Shown one piece after another: positions 1-18,185 of a stretch of DNA of 64,000 nt. The notes beneath the pieces are model-generated. The model made no database searches. It was not told the DNA's origin and was given only the letters and a program-made list of their open reading frames with translations. Numbering within the stretch: the stretch's first letter is position 1; every line of letters starts with the position of its first letter. A program made the position numbers and the translations under genes. The DNA is from Lamellibrachia satsuma (taxonomy: Eukaryota; Annelida; Polychaeta; Sabellida; Siboglinidae): NCBI GenBank assembly GCA_033239005.1, contig BSQZ01000026.1, positions 6,697,001 to 6,761,000 on the forward strand. Reading direction: 5' to 3'.

Positions 1-453
1 AAAAGAAACTGCTGGGGTCATTAGGTCATTAACGATTCCTTCCCTCCGGACACGATGTGGGGTTTCCGGTTGTTTCCATCCACATCCTGCATATGCTATA
101 TCTGCTTCCACTTCTCGGAGCCAGGAGTTTCTCAGTCTTCCTTTTGTCCTGAGGTTTCTAAGTGAACGCCTGTCTTGCAATGCGTTGTGAAGGCTTCCTG
201 AGGCGATGGCCTAACCAGCTCCACTCCCTCCTAATTTGATTTTGTAAAGCCATGAAGAGAATAAGGAGAGGCATACATACTTAGACAATGCGGGCTCTGG
301 TGCATTGCGTGAAACAACTGAAACCTATAATCTCTTCCAAGGTTCTAGTACCAACTGTACCACTAAACTAACCGTATGCAGGATAAATCATCGTTCCTCA
401 AACTATCGCGTATCAAAAACAGCTCTAGTTGAAAAAGACGCTGTCCTGCCGTC
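1..453. other. Non-coding, no recognisable gene
   Basis: No open frame resembles a known protein here. The stretch around 60-250 looks like a decayed repeat, but I could not assign a family. Confidence 0.4.
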
Positions 454-730
454 TAGTGATCATCTGTGTGCATAACTCGCCAACTAGTGATCATCTGTGT
501 GCATAACTCGCCATCTAGTGATCATATGTGTGCATAACTCGCCATATAGTGCTCATCTGTGTGCATAACTCGCCATCTAGTGATCATCTGTGTGCATAAC
601 TCGTCATCTAGTGATCATCTGTGTGCATAACTCGTCATCTAGTGATCATCTGTGTGCATAACTCGTCATCTAGTGATCATCTGTGTGCATAACTCGCCAT
701 CTAGTGATCATATGTGTGCATGACTCGCCA
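454..730. repeat. 31-bp minisatellite, about 9 copies
   Basis: The unit reads roughly ctagtgatcatctgtgtgca followed by taactcgccat. It repeats head to tail with few substitutions (cgccat/cgtcat, tctg/tatg). No spacers separate the units, so this is a tandem array and not a CRISPR. Confidence 0.95.
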
Positions 731-1202
731 GACAATACGGATTGTTACGTTACTTGCTGAAAACAGCTAGTTCTTGGCAAATAAAATAGCTGAAATCGGC
801 AAAATTGTGCATTTTAAGCACGACATTCGAAAGCGGAACTGTGTTGTTATCCGTAAACCGCCGTCCGCGCCATCGCTACAACCGGAAGCGGTGTGTGACG
901 TGCGGTTGGTTTCTGCGGTGGCTGCGATCGTATGTCTTCTGGGGGAACTGAGCGAGCGCGCAGGGAATAGTCGCTGCACACAGGCGCGAGCTTGACTCGT
1001 CAAACTGGAGACAAACTCTGTCACAAACCGCAAAATGGAACGAGCTGTCACATCGTCACGTGACTAGCACGCATACTCAGAATTGAGGCATCAGAAAACC
1101 GCTTTTGTCAACAGTGGGGGACTGGCCACACGGTACGCCCTTTCGAGGATTTTTGCACCACGAAAAAAGAGTATACAAACACAGGGAAATATGCAGGCTA
1201 CG
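731..1202. other. Non-coding, unassigned
   Basis: Moderately CpG-containing DNA between the minisatellite and a LINE 3' end. The overlapping short open frames on both strands (767-1051) have no recognisable domain. I see no gene. Confidence 0.4.
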
Positions 1203-2110
1203 ACACTTTTAACAAGATTTTTTTTAAATTAACAAGATTTAACAAGATTGCCATCCCAAACAAGTTCCAGATGGCAAGTGGACAAAGAAGCCATTGGCTT
1301 ATCGAGAGTCCAACAATTTTCTCACCTATGTGTAGCCCGCCCTTATCAAATATCTGTCAATTCTATTTTTAAACATATTCACACTACTAGCATTAACACA
1401 ATCATTTAGCAGTTTGTTCCATTCATTTATCACCCTCTGTGAGAAAGAGTACTTTCTCATGTCCAACCTACACTGCTCCTTAACAAACACTGCTTTGTGT
1501 CCTCTGGTTCTATTGCCTTCTTTAAGTTTAAAGAACATATTCCTATCAACATCGTCATAACCGTTCACTATTTTAAACACTTCTATTTGGTCTCCTCTTA
1601 GTCTCCTGGTTTATAGTGTTGTCAAACCACATTGTAATAAGCGACTTTCGTAACTAAGGTATCTCAATTCTGGAATCATTTTAGTTGCTCTTCGTTGTAT
1701 TCTTTCTAGCTTGTCTATGTCCTTTTTATGATACGGCCTCCATGCTTGTATACAATATTCCAAATGTGGTCTAACTATTGCTTTGTACAGGGGTACAATT
1801 AGCTATTTCTCCTTATACATGATAGTTCTCCTAATTAGCCCTAGAATTTCCTTTTGAAGCAGCAATACCGCATTGCTATGAAACTTTCATGTCAGCACTA
1901 AATGTTACTCATAAGTCCTTTTCATGTGTGGTTCTAACTAGTACAGCATCCCCCATTTTATATTCTTCGTCCATGTTTCCATGTCCTATGTGCATACATT
2001 TACACTTCCCAAAATTTAATAACATTTGCCATTTTTCTGACTATTTAACTAATTTATCTAGATCATCCTGTAAACTTTGTTTATCTTTGCGGCGCAAAGT
2101 TCCTGGTTAG
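1203..2110 (-). mobile_element. 3' end of CR1/L2-like LINE (copy a)
   Basis: Read on the minus strand, this is the C-terminal part of the reverse-transcriptase polyprotein that also occurs at 3.3-8.6 kb and 19-22.6 kb. The last about 84 residues are open (1326-1580, ending IRAGYT and stop); the part upstream carries stops. The 3' terminus ends in repeats of about 10 bp (aatcttgtta), as CR1/L2 elements often do. It is 5'-truncated and not functional. Confidence 0.88.
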
Positions 2111-2499
2111 CAGAATATGCATGTGTCCGTGAATGAAGGATTCCCGACGTGCGACGACAGCTTCCGGTTTGTTCGGGTGACAAGTGGCAAGTAGCATCTT
2201 CCATGTCGATTTATCGAAAACTTAAATTGTAGGATTTTACGAAACCGCTACTGCGGATTGACGAAAAGACAACAATCACAGTGTATAGATGAAATACAAT
2301 ATGCTGGTTTTATGACATATGATTATAGAGACCGAATTAATGCAGTTAGCGACAGACCAATAACTTTCAACTAGCTCCGTTTTAGTTAACCAATGAAATT
2401 CGTTGTACTTTCCCTTAAAAATATTACATTGTCTACACAGCACAGATAATTCGAAGGAGTTGGGGGCACTGGCTGGTGATAAGACACAGGGGCGAAGAA

Positions 2500-2563
<64 letters not shown>

Positions 2564-3300
2564 GCTGCTCTTACTAGAGCTGCAGAATACAGTAGAAGAC
2601 ATACAACAAATTCTGACTACTTCCGGAATTTTGGTGCAGCAGCGACTTGAATTTGGTGCAGAGAATTTACAGAAAAACGTGGAATATCGAATAGAATAAG
2701 TATTACTATTGTATATATATATTATACATAAACTTGTGGTAGACGTATATTAGGAAACAGTTTTTGTTAATTATTAGTCAGAGGCAGGATTTTAGAGTAA
2801 GTTAATTCCGGACTCCGACAGGGGAGTCAGTGAGCGTTAATAGAGTTGTTTACCATTCGAACATTTAGATAGCATAGTGAATAGTCAGAAACAATGGAAT
2901 ATTTTTTCTTATAGACATATATTAAGGAACTGTTTTTGTTAACAGAGGCAGTATTTTCCCGGGCTCAAATTCAACGAGCGATAAAAGGGAGTTTGTTCAC
3001 AGGTCGTGAATTAAACTGGTGTACCAAACTAATGTTTACATTGTTAAATATATATTAGATAAAGTGATACGTTTACATACATTACATAGATAAGGTAACA
3101 TCTTACATAGTTGTAGTAAACGTTTTCGGTAAAAAGGAATTAACAGCAGGATTTTAGCGTAAATTGGCATAAACTGACTTCGTTGTTTGTTTATACAGTG
3201 TTATCCGTATTCGCTAGGTGACAGGCTTTTCTTTGCTCGTGCGAGCTTAGTAGAAAAGACATAGTTAGCAAGTGTATTAACTAACGTGTTCTTTTGAACA
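2111..3300. other. Unassigned; includes a CTG tract and probable LINE 5' region
   Basis: No gene is recognised. Three imperfect copies of a motif around gaactgtttttgttaa then cagaggcaggatttt lie near 2740, 2925 and 3135, just before ORF1 of the LINE at 3.3 kb, which suggests they belong to the 5' untranslated region of that element. The true 5' end of the element was not located. Confidence 0.4.
2502..2569. repeat. (CTG)n microsatellite
   Basis: About 22 CTG triplets with one CTA interruption. The Leu and Ser homopolymer frames here are by-products of the repeat. Confidence 0.95.
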
Positions 3301-4435
<1,135 letters not shown>

Positions 4436-4549
4436 GGTTACTTAGAGAAGCCTCAAGCAGGACAAGAGGCCACTAGTATAGACAAACCAATAACAAAATG
4501 TCCGTAAAACATGTCTGAAGCAGGTCATAGATGCGTGTGTTTAAATGTT

Positions 4550-7213
<2,664 letters not shown>

Positions 7214-7750
7214 GAGTAAGGTGGGGCATAGCGCCCAGGGTAACTAATATCGTCGTAACGGTTGGCTCCATTTAATGATATATACCTACAACTATCTGCA
7301 ATATGTCGGTAACTATATGGAGTATATGTCACGCTAATATAACATGATTCGAATAAAATGTTTTTGTAGTGTGATTAATTTTGCGCATGCACCCGATTTG
7401 GGCGCTTTGCCCCGTAGGTGGGGCAAAGCGCACATGGGATGGGCGCTATGCCCCATATGGAATTGCATGTATGTTTTATGTTATCAATAGGCTACAAAAT
7501 GATTATGTAATAACAAGAATACATAACTTTATTTAATGCAAATACATAATGCACCTACAAACCAAATGAAACAGGAACAAAGAACGATATCGCACCAGGG
7601 AAACTGAATGCAGTTCGCTGGTGGCTCCAGTGTAGCGACATGTGCTATAACGACGTGCTGTTGGATTTGTTCATCCAAATTAAACGAACATGCTATAACC
7701 GCTAATCATCAAGAGAATGTTTGATAAAATTATATCATTAAAATTCACAC

Positions 7751-7903
<153 letters not shown>

Positions 7904-7960
7904 ATTATACACAATTGTGTGTCTTTGTGTGTGCGCTAAACTACAAAAACTGATATTATA

Positions 7961-7961
7961 C

Positions 7962-8029
<68 letters not shown>
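7961..8029. repeat. (TA)n microsatellite
   Basis: About 34 TA units, 60 bp downstream of the CA tract in the same transposable element. Confidence 0.95.
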
Positions 8030-8030
<1 letters not shown>

Positions 8031-8485
8031 TGTATATTGTATTTACACAACAACATGCCATCTAAAATGTATTCACAGTGCTACTTTGCCCCAATTCAAA
8101 GATGGCGCTATGCCCCACTGTCGACTATGCTGAGAACGCTTTGAATCATTAATTTTCTTTTATCGCTCACCGTAACTGAAGGCATGGAAATTCATGTTAT
8201 ATAACATAGCTTAGAAAGTTATTCCAAGCTTTTCAAAATTCATAACCATTTAGTGGCAATTGGTTAATTAATATGGAAGCGATTTTATAACAAATAACAA
8301 AGAAACGGTAAATCAGCTGTATTTACATCGTGTTCGAATCTATAAAGCCATAGCACGTTGATGTGTCGTCAGGAGTCAGTAACTAATCATTTGATCGATA
8401 TATGGAGCCACCAAATGCAATATTTGCCAAGATAGTGGCATGGGCGCTATGCCCCAACGTGGGCGCTTTGCCCCACCTTACTCTA

Positions 8486-8612
8486 GCTGATAAGGGCGGG
8501 CTACACATAAATGAGAAAATTGTTGGACTCTCGATAAGCCAATGACTTCCTTGTCAACTTGCCATCTGGAACTTGTTGTTTGGGATGGCAATCTTGTTAA
8601 GTCTTGTTAAAT
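8486..8612 (+). mobile_element. 3' tail of LINE copy b, beyond the insertion
   Basis: Matches the 3' untranslated end of copies a, c and d (gataagggcgggctacacat, ttggactctcgataagccaa) and ends with cttgttaa repeats. It continues the LINE interrupted at 7213. Confidence 0.88.
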
Positions 8613-9778
8613 CAACGTAATGTATTTGCAGATATTGATGTTATTGGGTACAGGCCGCTATTGTTTTTTTCGTTGAAACCAATGCTAAAAGTCAGGCAGG
8701 TAATTTCGTCCACGACACAAAAATTACGATTCGGTTTTAATAAAAACTTCAATAGTGTTTTCGTCCAATTTTACAGTTTTATTTTCAAGAAAATTTAAAA
8801 TGCTGGCTGCCATGTGTCACTCCAACAAAATAGAGTTTGTCTTCATACACCAGGGATTCTTCCGTCACTGAGATATGCATATGCAGAGAGCCATCCACTA
8901 GAATTTAAATATGGGAGTAGTCCTCAAACATAGCTGTATCTGTCTTCAGAAATAATATCCCATGGAGCAAAACAATGTCATAAGAACGTACTGTGTCAAA
9001 TTCCTGGCACTTAATTCGTATGAAAAATTACCCGGAAGTAAATTATTAATATGTCCACTATTGCCGGTAGGGACCGTTAATTTTATTGCTCAATAAGTCA
9101 CATGTCGTGAACGCTGTCAAGCGAGATTCATATATGGCACAGCTGCGTTGGCTGTGAGATCCTGCCATCGGTCAAACCGGTTCAACCCCCCATGTTACAC
9201 AGGATAATCACACTTGGGAAAATCTCGCATTTTCACACGAAATCCGGCATCTCATGTTGGGTCCAATTACCCACTAACCCTGATTTTGTTTTTGGTTGTT
9301 TGCGGAAAATGGCGTCCGCATTGCAGTGGCGTAACGTGGGCTGGCTTATCACATTTCTTCTTGAGTTAGAAAAGATAATTTGATTTCATTTGATTTCACG
9401 ACGTGTAAGACATATTTATATATTTACAAAACAAACGAAACACACGTTCATCCCATGAAAAATACAATGTTGGGGATACACAAAACACATTTGAGGAGTT
9501 TTAAGAAATTGTTGTGTTCGGTTAACCGTGAAACCCGCCAAATTTGTCGCGTGTTCCATGGGCGTTTCTGCACATCTCATGCAAGCCACAACACTAGCAA
9601 CACTGGAACCGTTCCCGTAACATGACTGGGAATCAACCACGGGGTTGGAATACCTCCGAGACTGCGGCCACAGAGGATAGCAGCGGAGTAGCTTTGAATA
9701 GACTGCCGCAGAGTTGGTGTACGACTGCTGTTGTTTTGTCAATTGAACCCAATACTAATATTGAGTTAGGCCATTCCA

Positions 9779-9780
<2 letters not shown>
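8613..9780. other. Non-coding, unassigned
   Basis: AT-rich, with short open frames only and no splice-bounded conserved exon that I can recognise. Confidence 0.4.

Positions 9781-9854
<74 letters not shown>
9781..9854. repeat. (CT)n microsatellite
   Basis: 37 CT units, perfect. Confidence 0.97.
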
Positions 9855-11474
<1,620 letters not shown>

Positions 11475-11699
11475 CATCTGTGTGTGTCAATCTTTGCCTC
11501 TATATCTGTCTCCGTCTCTATATCTAACTTCAATAGTAACCCAAACACGGCGTCAGAGGACTCTTGCTCTGACGCAAACTGTACAGTACGCCGTTGAAAG
11601 CCATTTTACAAATACAAGCTTGTTGACATTGTCACCCATTAATGAAGCGAATTGTAATTTACTCCCGAAAGTAAATGTCAAACCGTCATTGACACTGAA

Positions 11700-12200
11700 T
11701 AAGACGGCCTTCATGCGTGCCCTTTAATGTCGCTGAAATATACGCCGCAAGCGTCACGCCGAGAAACTACGTCGTCTTTGAAACGGTCCCGCACGGTGTC
11801 ATAGCTGCGGCGTATGTTCTGGGAAGGGTAGTAGGGGGCAAGGCGACGGACCGTCCGAGGCATAGAGTCGACGGCGGCGACGGCGGCGACGGCGGCGGAT
11901 CGATCGCCGCTGCTGTCGGATTAGTATGCGCGCGGCTGGCCGGCGACAGGCCGACGTTTTTTCGCCGCCCGCCTGTGAAGCTAAGCGGCCGCACGAGATT
12001 GAAGGCGACGGGCGGCCGTATCGCAGACGGGGCAGATAAATCGACGTCGACGCGAGAACTTCCGGCGTCACGTAAACGTCACGTCGCGTCAGCGTCACGT
12101 CGGCGGGTAGGTACGTGTGGTCGCGACACGTACGAAATTTCTGGAAATGTAAAGCGACGCGTGCGTACGTACGCAACCGTGGTTTTTTGGTTTTAAGTAA
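11700..12200. other. CpG-rich patch, no recognised gene
   Basis: A CpG- and GC-rich stretch with a short GGCGAC repeat near 11870. Both strands are open for about 160-180 codons because GC-rich DNA has few stops. Neither peptide resembles a known family. It could be regulatory DNA in intron 1 of the CACNG-like gene, which reads leftwards from 16.77 kb. Confidence 0.45.
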
Positions 12201-12348
12201 ATAAAAAATGCGTTGGCCGTTTCGGAGGTGTTTCGTCTGGCCCAGTAACTGCATATACATTTGTGTTCCCGTTTCTCTGTCCCGACTTTCTCCCTTTCCC
12301 AGCTTGATCAATCTAAGGATTCTAGGATCACATAAGGATTCATGCTTC

Positions 12349-12349
<1 letters not shown>

Positions 12350-12417
<68 letters not shown>
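12350..12417. repeat. (TA)n microsatellite
   Basis: About 34 TA units abutting the left arm of the hairpin that follows. Confidence 0.95.
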
Positions 12418-12421
<4 letters not shown>

Positions 12422-12476
12422 AATTATTATCCCAGAGCCATAAAACAAGTATCGCAACTGCATATCATTAGGCGTT

Positions 12477-12573
<97 letters not shown>

Positions 12574-12629
12574 GCCTAATGATATGCAGTTGCGATACTT
12601 GTTTTATGGCTCTGGGATAATAATTTATT
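12418..12629. repeat. Long hairpin: 58-bp perfect inverted arms around a (TA)n core
   Basis: Left arm 12418-12475 (aataaattattatcccagag to atcattaggcgt) is the exact reverse complement of 12572-12629. The core 12476-12571 is almost pure TA with one TG interruption. A fold-back transposon or palindromic duplication is the likely origin; no flanking target duplication is evident. Confidence 0.95.
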
Positions 12630-14085
12630 CGTGAATAACCAGTTGCGCCACTACAGGGTATCATGCATGGCAAACTAATGGGTAACTAAGCTTCACCCCT
12701 CTTGGCCCAAAATCCTAAATACCCCCGTCACTGGAAATTACATACCCTTGTCTAATTTTGACTCGTCCGAGCCGCGCACTTCTCGCTAATGACGCCGCGC
12801 CGCATCTCGCGAATCTCGCCGCAACGAGAGTTGACACCCGGCCGTGCGCCCGCCATCGATTGGCCATTTAATTATTGATTGATCCAAAGTGTTCCGTTTA
12901 TATTACGACAGCATGTTCATTTACGGCCGCCCTCGCTGTTTGACAATACCCACATCGGCGCTTGTCCAGTTATAATGGCGCGGCGGCCGCGGTAAATGAA
13001 CGGCTATCGGAGAAGGCGGTCGGTTCGGATTAAATAAGCGACACATCGGAGTGTCGTAGCGGGCCGAACGGAAGAGCCTCGATTGGAAATTGATTGTCCG
13101 CGCAGTGATGGCAACTGGCTGTTGATGTACTGATTTGCACTGCTTAATAGGTCGAACAGATTCTCCGATAATCGCATCTCATTCTTTCTTGAGCGGCAAC
13201 CTCCCATCTCCCACCTATTTTTGAGGTTAACCTCCTATATCCCACCGATGTTCAGGACCAAACTCCCATTTCTCACTTCCTATCAGACCTCCATCATTCT
13301 AAATCGTCCTTAAACATTATCCTTGTGTTTTTACAGATATTTTCCCTCGCTCTAGGAACAGTATTAAACTGTGTGCTATTTCTGTTGATTTTTTCTGTAA
13401 ATGCCAGTGGATTCCATGCCTTAGTCGGGGTGTTCAGTAGTATTTACACCGTTTGCCGGTCGACGCCTACGATGGAGCTGCTGATTGAATCGTCATCCAC
13501 CTATTGTACGTTTACGTGCGAGGAATACGACACGACAGACTGGGTGAGCACAAGGCGGGTAGTGCATTCGCTTTATATGCACTTACTTCTAACGCGTTTA
13601 TGCAATTTACACTTATTCACTGAGCTGAGCTCCTGCACACGGATTGTCAGTCAACATCAGGAGTGACGTCACTGTTCACGTCGTGAAGACCGAAGAGTCA
13701 GGAATAAACCTCTCACCAGTGGCGCCACTAACCATTTCACCACTGCCGCAACTGACATTTGGTGTACAGATTATGCAAATCTTTATTTCAACTCCTATTT
13801 TTTGTCAAGACATCTTTCAGTTTCAATTGCATACAACTGTATATAGTCTCTGTATTGAAACTGTATCTAGAAACACAGTAACGTTCGTGTTTTTAATGTC
13901 TTACTTTTTTGTCTGTTGTAATGACGTAACAAGTCGTAAACAACAATCGCGTTGCCATGCCAACCATTTCTTTATGCCACTCCGTAACTGATAATTTTTA
14001 ATTAATAATCATGTTGTGGCAGTGGTGATATGATGGGTGGCGCCATTGTCGGGACGTGTGCGCTTTGGTCTGTTGAAACGACCTC
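12630..14085. other. Non-coding with a CpG-rich, possibly regulatory block
   Basis: 12.76-13.08 kb is CpG-rich and contains an inverted repeat (gttcatttac..ggccgcc at 12915-12932 against ggcggccgcggtaaatgaac at 12982-13001) and AT-rich homeobox-like words (ttaattattgattgat). It may be a conserved element of the CACNG-like gene. A pyrimidine tract and AG at 13335 precede an open frame on the plus strand (13325-13666) that I do not recognise. Confidence 0.4.
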
Positions 14086-14087
14086 CA

Positions 14088-14731
14088 TGGTTGTGAATCA
14101 TGGACAACCTCTAAGGTTGTGAATCATGGACAACCTCTAAGGTTGTGAATCATGGACGACCTCTAAGGTTGTGAATCATGGACGACCTCTAAGGTTGTGA
14201 ATCACGGACGACCTTTAAGGTTGTGAATCACGGACGGCCTCTAAGATTGTGAATCACGGACGACCTCTAAGGTTGTGAATCATTGACGACCTCTAAGGTT
14301 GTGAATCATTAACGACCTCTAAGGTTGTGAATCATGGACGACCTGTAAGGTTGTGAATCATGGACGACCTCTAAGGTTGTGAATCACGGAAGACCTTTAA
14401 GGTTGTGAATCACGGACGACCTCTAAGGTTGTGACTCACGGACGACCTCTAAGGTTGTGACTCATTGACGACCTCTAAGGTTGTGAATCATTTACGACCT
14501 CTAAGATTGTGAATCATGGACGACCTCTAAGGTTGTGAATCATTAACGACCTCTAAGGTTGTGAATCATGGACGGCCTCTAAGGTTGTGAATCATGGACG
14601 GTCTAAGATTGTGAATCACGGACGACCTCTAAGGTTGTGAATCATGGACAACCTCTAAGGTTGTGAATCAAGAACGACCTCTAAGGTTGTGAATCATGGA
14701 CGGCCTCTAAGGTTGTGAATCACGGACGACC
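14088..14731. repeat. 26-bp minisatellite, about 25 copies
   Basis: The unit is about ggttgtgaatcatggacgac plus ctctaa. Copies vary mainly in the catggac part (cacggac, cattgac, cattaac). The array is contiguous, with one shortened copy near 14600. Confidence 0.96.
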
Positions 14732-16580
14732 TGGCTAACGCCCCACGTTCCTCACTAACACAACCCCTTAGCCGTTATCAAGACCAAAACGGTAGCCTTA
14801 ACCGACACTCTCGTGGATGTCTGCGTGAAACAAAACCTCAGCCAAATCCTCAGCCGACGTTCTAAACGGTGTCTTAAGTGATTAAAACGAAGGTCATAAT
14901 CACACAGTTAACTGAGCCAGGGCCGATGTACAGCTGTGTTCATGCATCGACGCCCTAAAACGATCAGTCGGCATCAAAACCGACACATTACTTTTGGAAT
15001 CCTGTGCCATTAAAATCAATTTGTCTAATTAAGCAATGTGGTGCGATTTCAGTGCAGCACTTAACGCACTGCCACTGTTTCGTGCAATATCTACTCTACT
15101 AAGAAAATCTGTATTGTGCATACGATAACAATAAGCCGTTATTCGAGTTCGCTCAGTCATCTTCCTCCTTCGTGTGTATTGACGTTTTTGTCATCATCTT
15201 TACAAATCAATAGATGATACAACTTTCCCGTGAAGCAATTGTCAGATCCAGAGTCTGACGTAACAATCATAATTATGAGCGTGATCTCCGTCAAACTCCC
15301 CCCTAGCAACCATATTTGCATACATACATACATTACATTACATTACATAACATTATTAGGACGGCATAAATCTGCCAGATGAAACTTTCCCACACACTGT
15401 TCTGTACCCTTTATTTTTGTCGCAAAGACAAATGTTTTGGCTAAAATGCAATGGAAAATACGACGGAATGTACGATAACGGCGGCCATATTTGTTAGCTT
15501 ATCGAAACTGGTTGCTAGGCAAACAATCAAGTAATTGATCTGACAATTAACCCAAATTGGTGCACGCGTGGGTGATTACGCTACCCTCGGCTAAGATTAT
15601 GAAACTTGACTCTATATTGACCTCACTGTGGTATTTTAGTGAGGGGGGGTGAGAGCGATGGAAATGTGGAAGGGGTGGAATGCAGAGAAGGGGCGTAGGG
15701 AGGGATGGTGAAAGGGAAGGTTAGGGCGATGGTAAGATGTGGTGAAATTAAGGTAAATATAGAATTGAGCAAGTGTGCGCCGGAAGTAACGTAGACAAAC
15801 TTGGAAATACGACAGCGCTAACGCGACAACTGGACGGACAGTGGTGCGACGTCCATCGCAGTGGGCGGTAATGATTCTTGTTCAGAAACAATTATTGTTA
15901 CCTGCAAATGCGTACTGATTTTTTGTTGGCTCACAAGTATCACAATAATAAGCAACATGGCAATATATCGCAAGGTTAAAAAGGAATATTCATAAATGTT
16001 TTATTTCTACACTGTTGTGCGGTTCACGCTGTCGTGATGGCCGAAACGCATTCAACGTGATTGTATAACGATCAAACGATATAATTATGCTGAGAAGACA
16101 CCGCAGGGGAGTTGTGGGTTGGAGTGGGGTGTGTGTAAAGTCACTGACCACCAGGGGTCGCTGTAGAAGGCAGGTGCTCTCTTCAGGGGCTCAAATATGT
16201 ATATTTCTTATTGTAATATTGTAAGATCAATCAAAAAGCAGACGTTCAAAACAGTGCAGTATATTGCACGGTGAGTGTGTGTGTGCGCACGCGCAGTTCG
16301 GGTGATTCCCAATGCGCGTCAGCACACACGTCAAATGAAGAGCAGGCATCCGAAGCGTTCTGTGTTACACTGGGGGATACGAACACAAATCTAATGTGTT
16401 ATATATTACATTAGGACAGTTTAAACGGGAAATTCGTGGATCCCACATTGTATTCAGTTGGAGGACAAACTTATGATTCTTGAAATGCGTTTGGAAAACC
16501 TGTGGGTGCTGTACTTGCCTTTACGAACCCCCCCCCCCACCCCCACCCCCCCACGATCAAGAGAAACTTCGATAACCTAC
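14732..16580. other. Non-coding, probable intron of the CACNG-like gene
   Basis: No exon is recognised. A G-rich strip lies at 15635-15750 and a C-rich homopolymer at 16530-16552. The region lies downstream of the first CACNG-like exon on the minus strand, so it should be intron 1. Confidence 0.45.
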
Positions 16581-16770
16581 CGTCCTCCACACATTTTCGC
16601 CACAATCCGGTGAATGTCTTCATGTAGGTGGCCGACTGGTTGGCGTCGAATACTCGCTCCTTTGCATACAGCCAATAGTCGGTGGCGACGGCGATGCAAA
16701 GGAAGGCGAAGGAGGCGCATGCGCAGACGCTCGTCATGATCACCAGCAACTTCTTGCTGCCACAACTCAT
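16581..16770 (-). CDS. First coding exon of a calcium-channel gamma/TARP-like protein
   Basis: The product family has four membrane spans (claudin/PMP22 fold) and acts as auxiliary subunits of voltage-gated calcium channels or AMPA-type glutamate receptors at the plasma membrane. The exon encodes 63 residues starting MSCGSKKLLV. A hydrophobic span covers about residues 8-30 and is followed directly by TDYWLY, a hallmark of CACNG5/7-type members. A glycosylation sequon (NQS) lies at residue 44, and the claudin-family GLW..C motif at 55-60. The frame ends GAC G at a GTAGG donor, matching the phase-1 first exon of this family. An in-frame Met exists upstream at 16992, but family members start MSxC, so 16770 is chosen. 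The second extracellular part and spans 2-4 were not found and probably lie leftwards outside the window or in exons too short to spot. Confidence 0.85.
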
Positions 16771-18185
16771 TGTATCTGCGTCCGTCGTCGCTATGCGGGC
16801 CTCAGCCACGGGCGCCGACGCGGCGACGACGCTGACGGCTGTGTCCCGCCGGGCAGAAGACGTCCAAGTCGGCGCGCGGGCTTCGTCCGACGGCTCGAGT
16901 TCCCGGCGGTCCGGCGACCGTCCGACTCGGATGTGGAGCAACAGAAGACGGGACAGGCACTCGGTCACATACATGCACGACGGTGGCGACACGCGCGAGC
17001 GGGCGGCGGCGGAACAATCGGAGGGTAGGGACGCACACCGCCGACGGAACGAGTTTAGTTACGGGGGTGTCCGCGTGAGGGTGTTGCAGTCAACAGGACG
17101 CCGCGTACGACGGCGTCGCGGACACTGCGCGGGCGTTCATAAGTACGGGCGTACCCAATATCCCAGCGTCGATCGTCATACTCGATCCAAGCGGTCCGAT
17201 TCAACGAGGCTCGGGCGACAGCGTTATGAATTATCGGAGCTAGCAAGACGGACGCGTCGTTTTGTTGAGTGGATCCGATTTAGCACGACGCTAGATGAGC
17301 GGCAGAACAACGTCACTGTCGCCGGAGACTGATTAACCCGAGTACAGTCCTGTCGTTGTTCGCGTCAGACGCGTGCATAGTGAATCGCTGTATTCCGCAA
17401 CGTCGGTCGGTCCAACGGCGCGTCCAGTCAACGCCAATAATATCCTCCAGGCAGCGAGACGTACAGACGATGAGATGTCAAACGGCCGTTGAGTTAGCCC
17501 ATCGCTGGACGCTGCAGCAACGTTAGGACAGGTCACACTGAGCGGCAGGCGGCGGCTTCAGACTGGGTGCGCGTGCGGGGGTCGTCTTCCATCGACGGCT
17601 GTATCAGCGCGCGCCTCGTACCGGGTCCGCAGCGTGCTAGCGTCGCGGCTGGTGTCGCATCGACCGCGCGCCGGCGACTGTTGTCCGCGGCTGGGCGCGG
17701 CGGCTTGCCTGGCTTCGTCTACCCTTGCAGTGGACTCCCGGAGCGGACGCCTCGCAAGCCCGTGGAGCGACGTCGCGATGTCACCGTTGGCCATTCCATC
17801 CCGTACGACGCGAGAACGACAAGCGACGCAGTCGGCACAGTCGCGCTTCAGACTCGCACGACGATTATGCTAATGGACGGGACAGCCCACGCGACAACGA
17901 GACTGCGACGTCGGCGCATGCGCACTCGCCCGGTCCAGGTGTTACATGACGGGTGGACGGCGCGTCATCGCGATGGACAGCGAGGATCAACGGCCCGCAT
18001 CGGACGGGTTAATCAAATTCGGCCGGCAATTAGTGGTGTCCAAACACTATTGGAGCCGCTGGGGGCGCCTCGCAAATGCTCGGCGAGGCGACGGCGTTGA
18101 ACAACGACAGACGGGCAGGCGAACAACCAGACATACCGTTAAGGTTTTCAGGAAAGATAGTGGCGCAACGATTTTCATTGTTTGA
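16771..18185 (-). promoter_or_regulatory. CpG-rich 5' region of the CACNG-like gene
   Basis: About 1.4 kb immediately upstream of the CACNG-like start codon is CpG-rich, unlike the AT-rich flanks. It most likely holds the 5' untranslated exon and promoter. The long frames on both strands (for example 16682-17332 plus and 17567-18100 plus) follow from GC-richness and have no recognisable domains. No TATA box or start site can be assigned. Confidence 0.55.

Noticed and set aside
454..730. Possible CRISPR-like array (also 14.1-14.7, 24.5-24.9 and 47.0-47.8 kb)
   Set aside because: Units are contiguous with no unique spacers, and the genome is eukaryotic.
11717..12350. 160-183-codon frames on both strands
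   Set aside because: CpG-rich DNA with simple Gly/Asp or Arg repeats; no conserved motif, so no gene is claimed.
16682..18100. Long plus-strand open frames opposite the CACNG-like gene
   Set aside because: They are due to high GC content and few stop codons, with no domain similarity; the conserved exon is on the minus strand.
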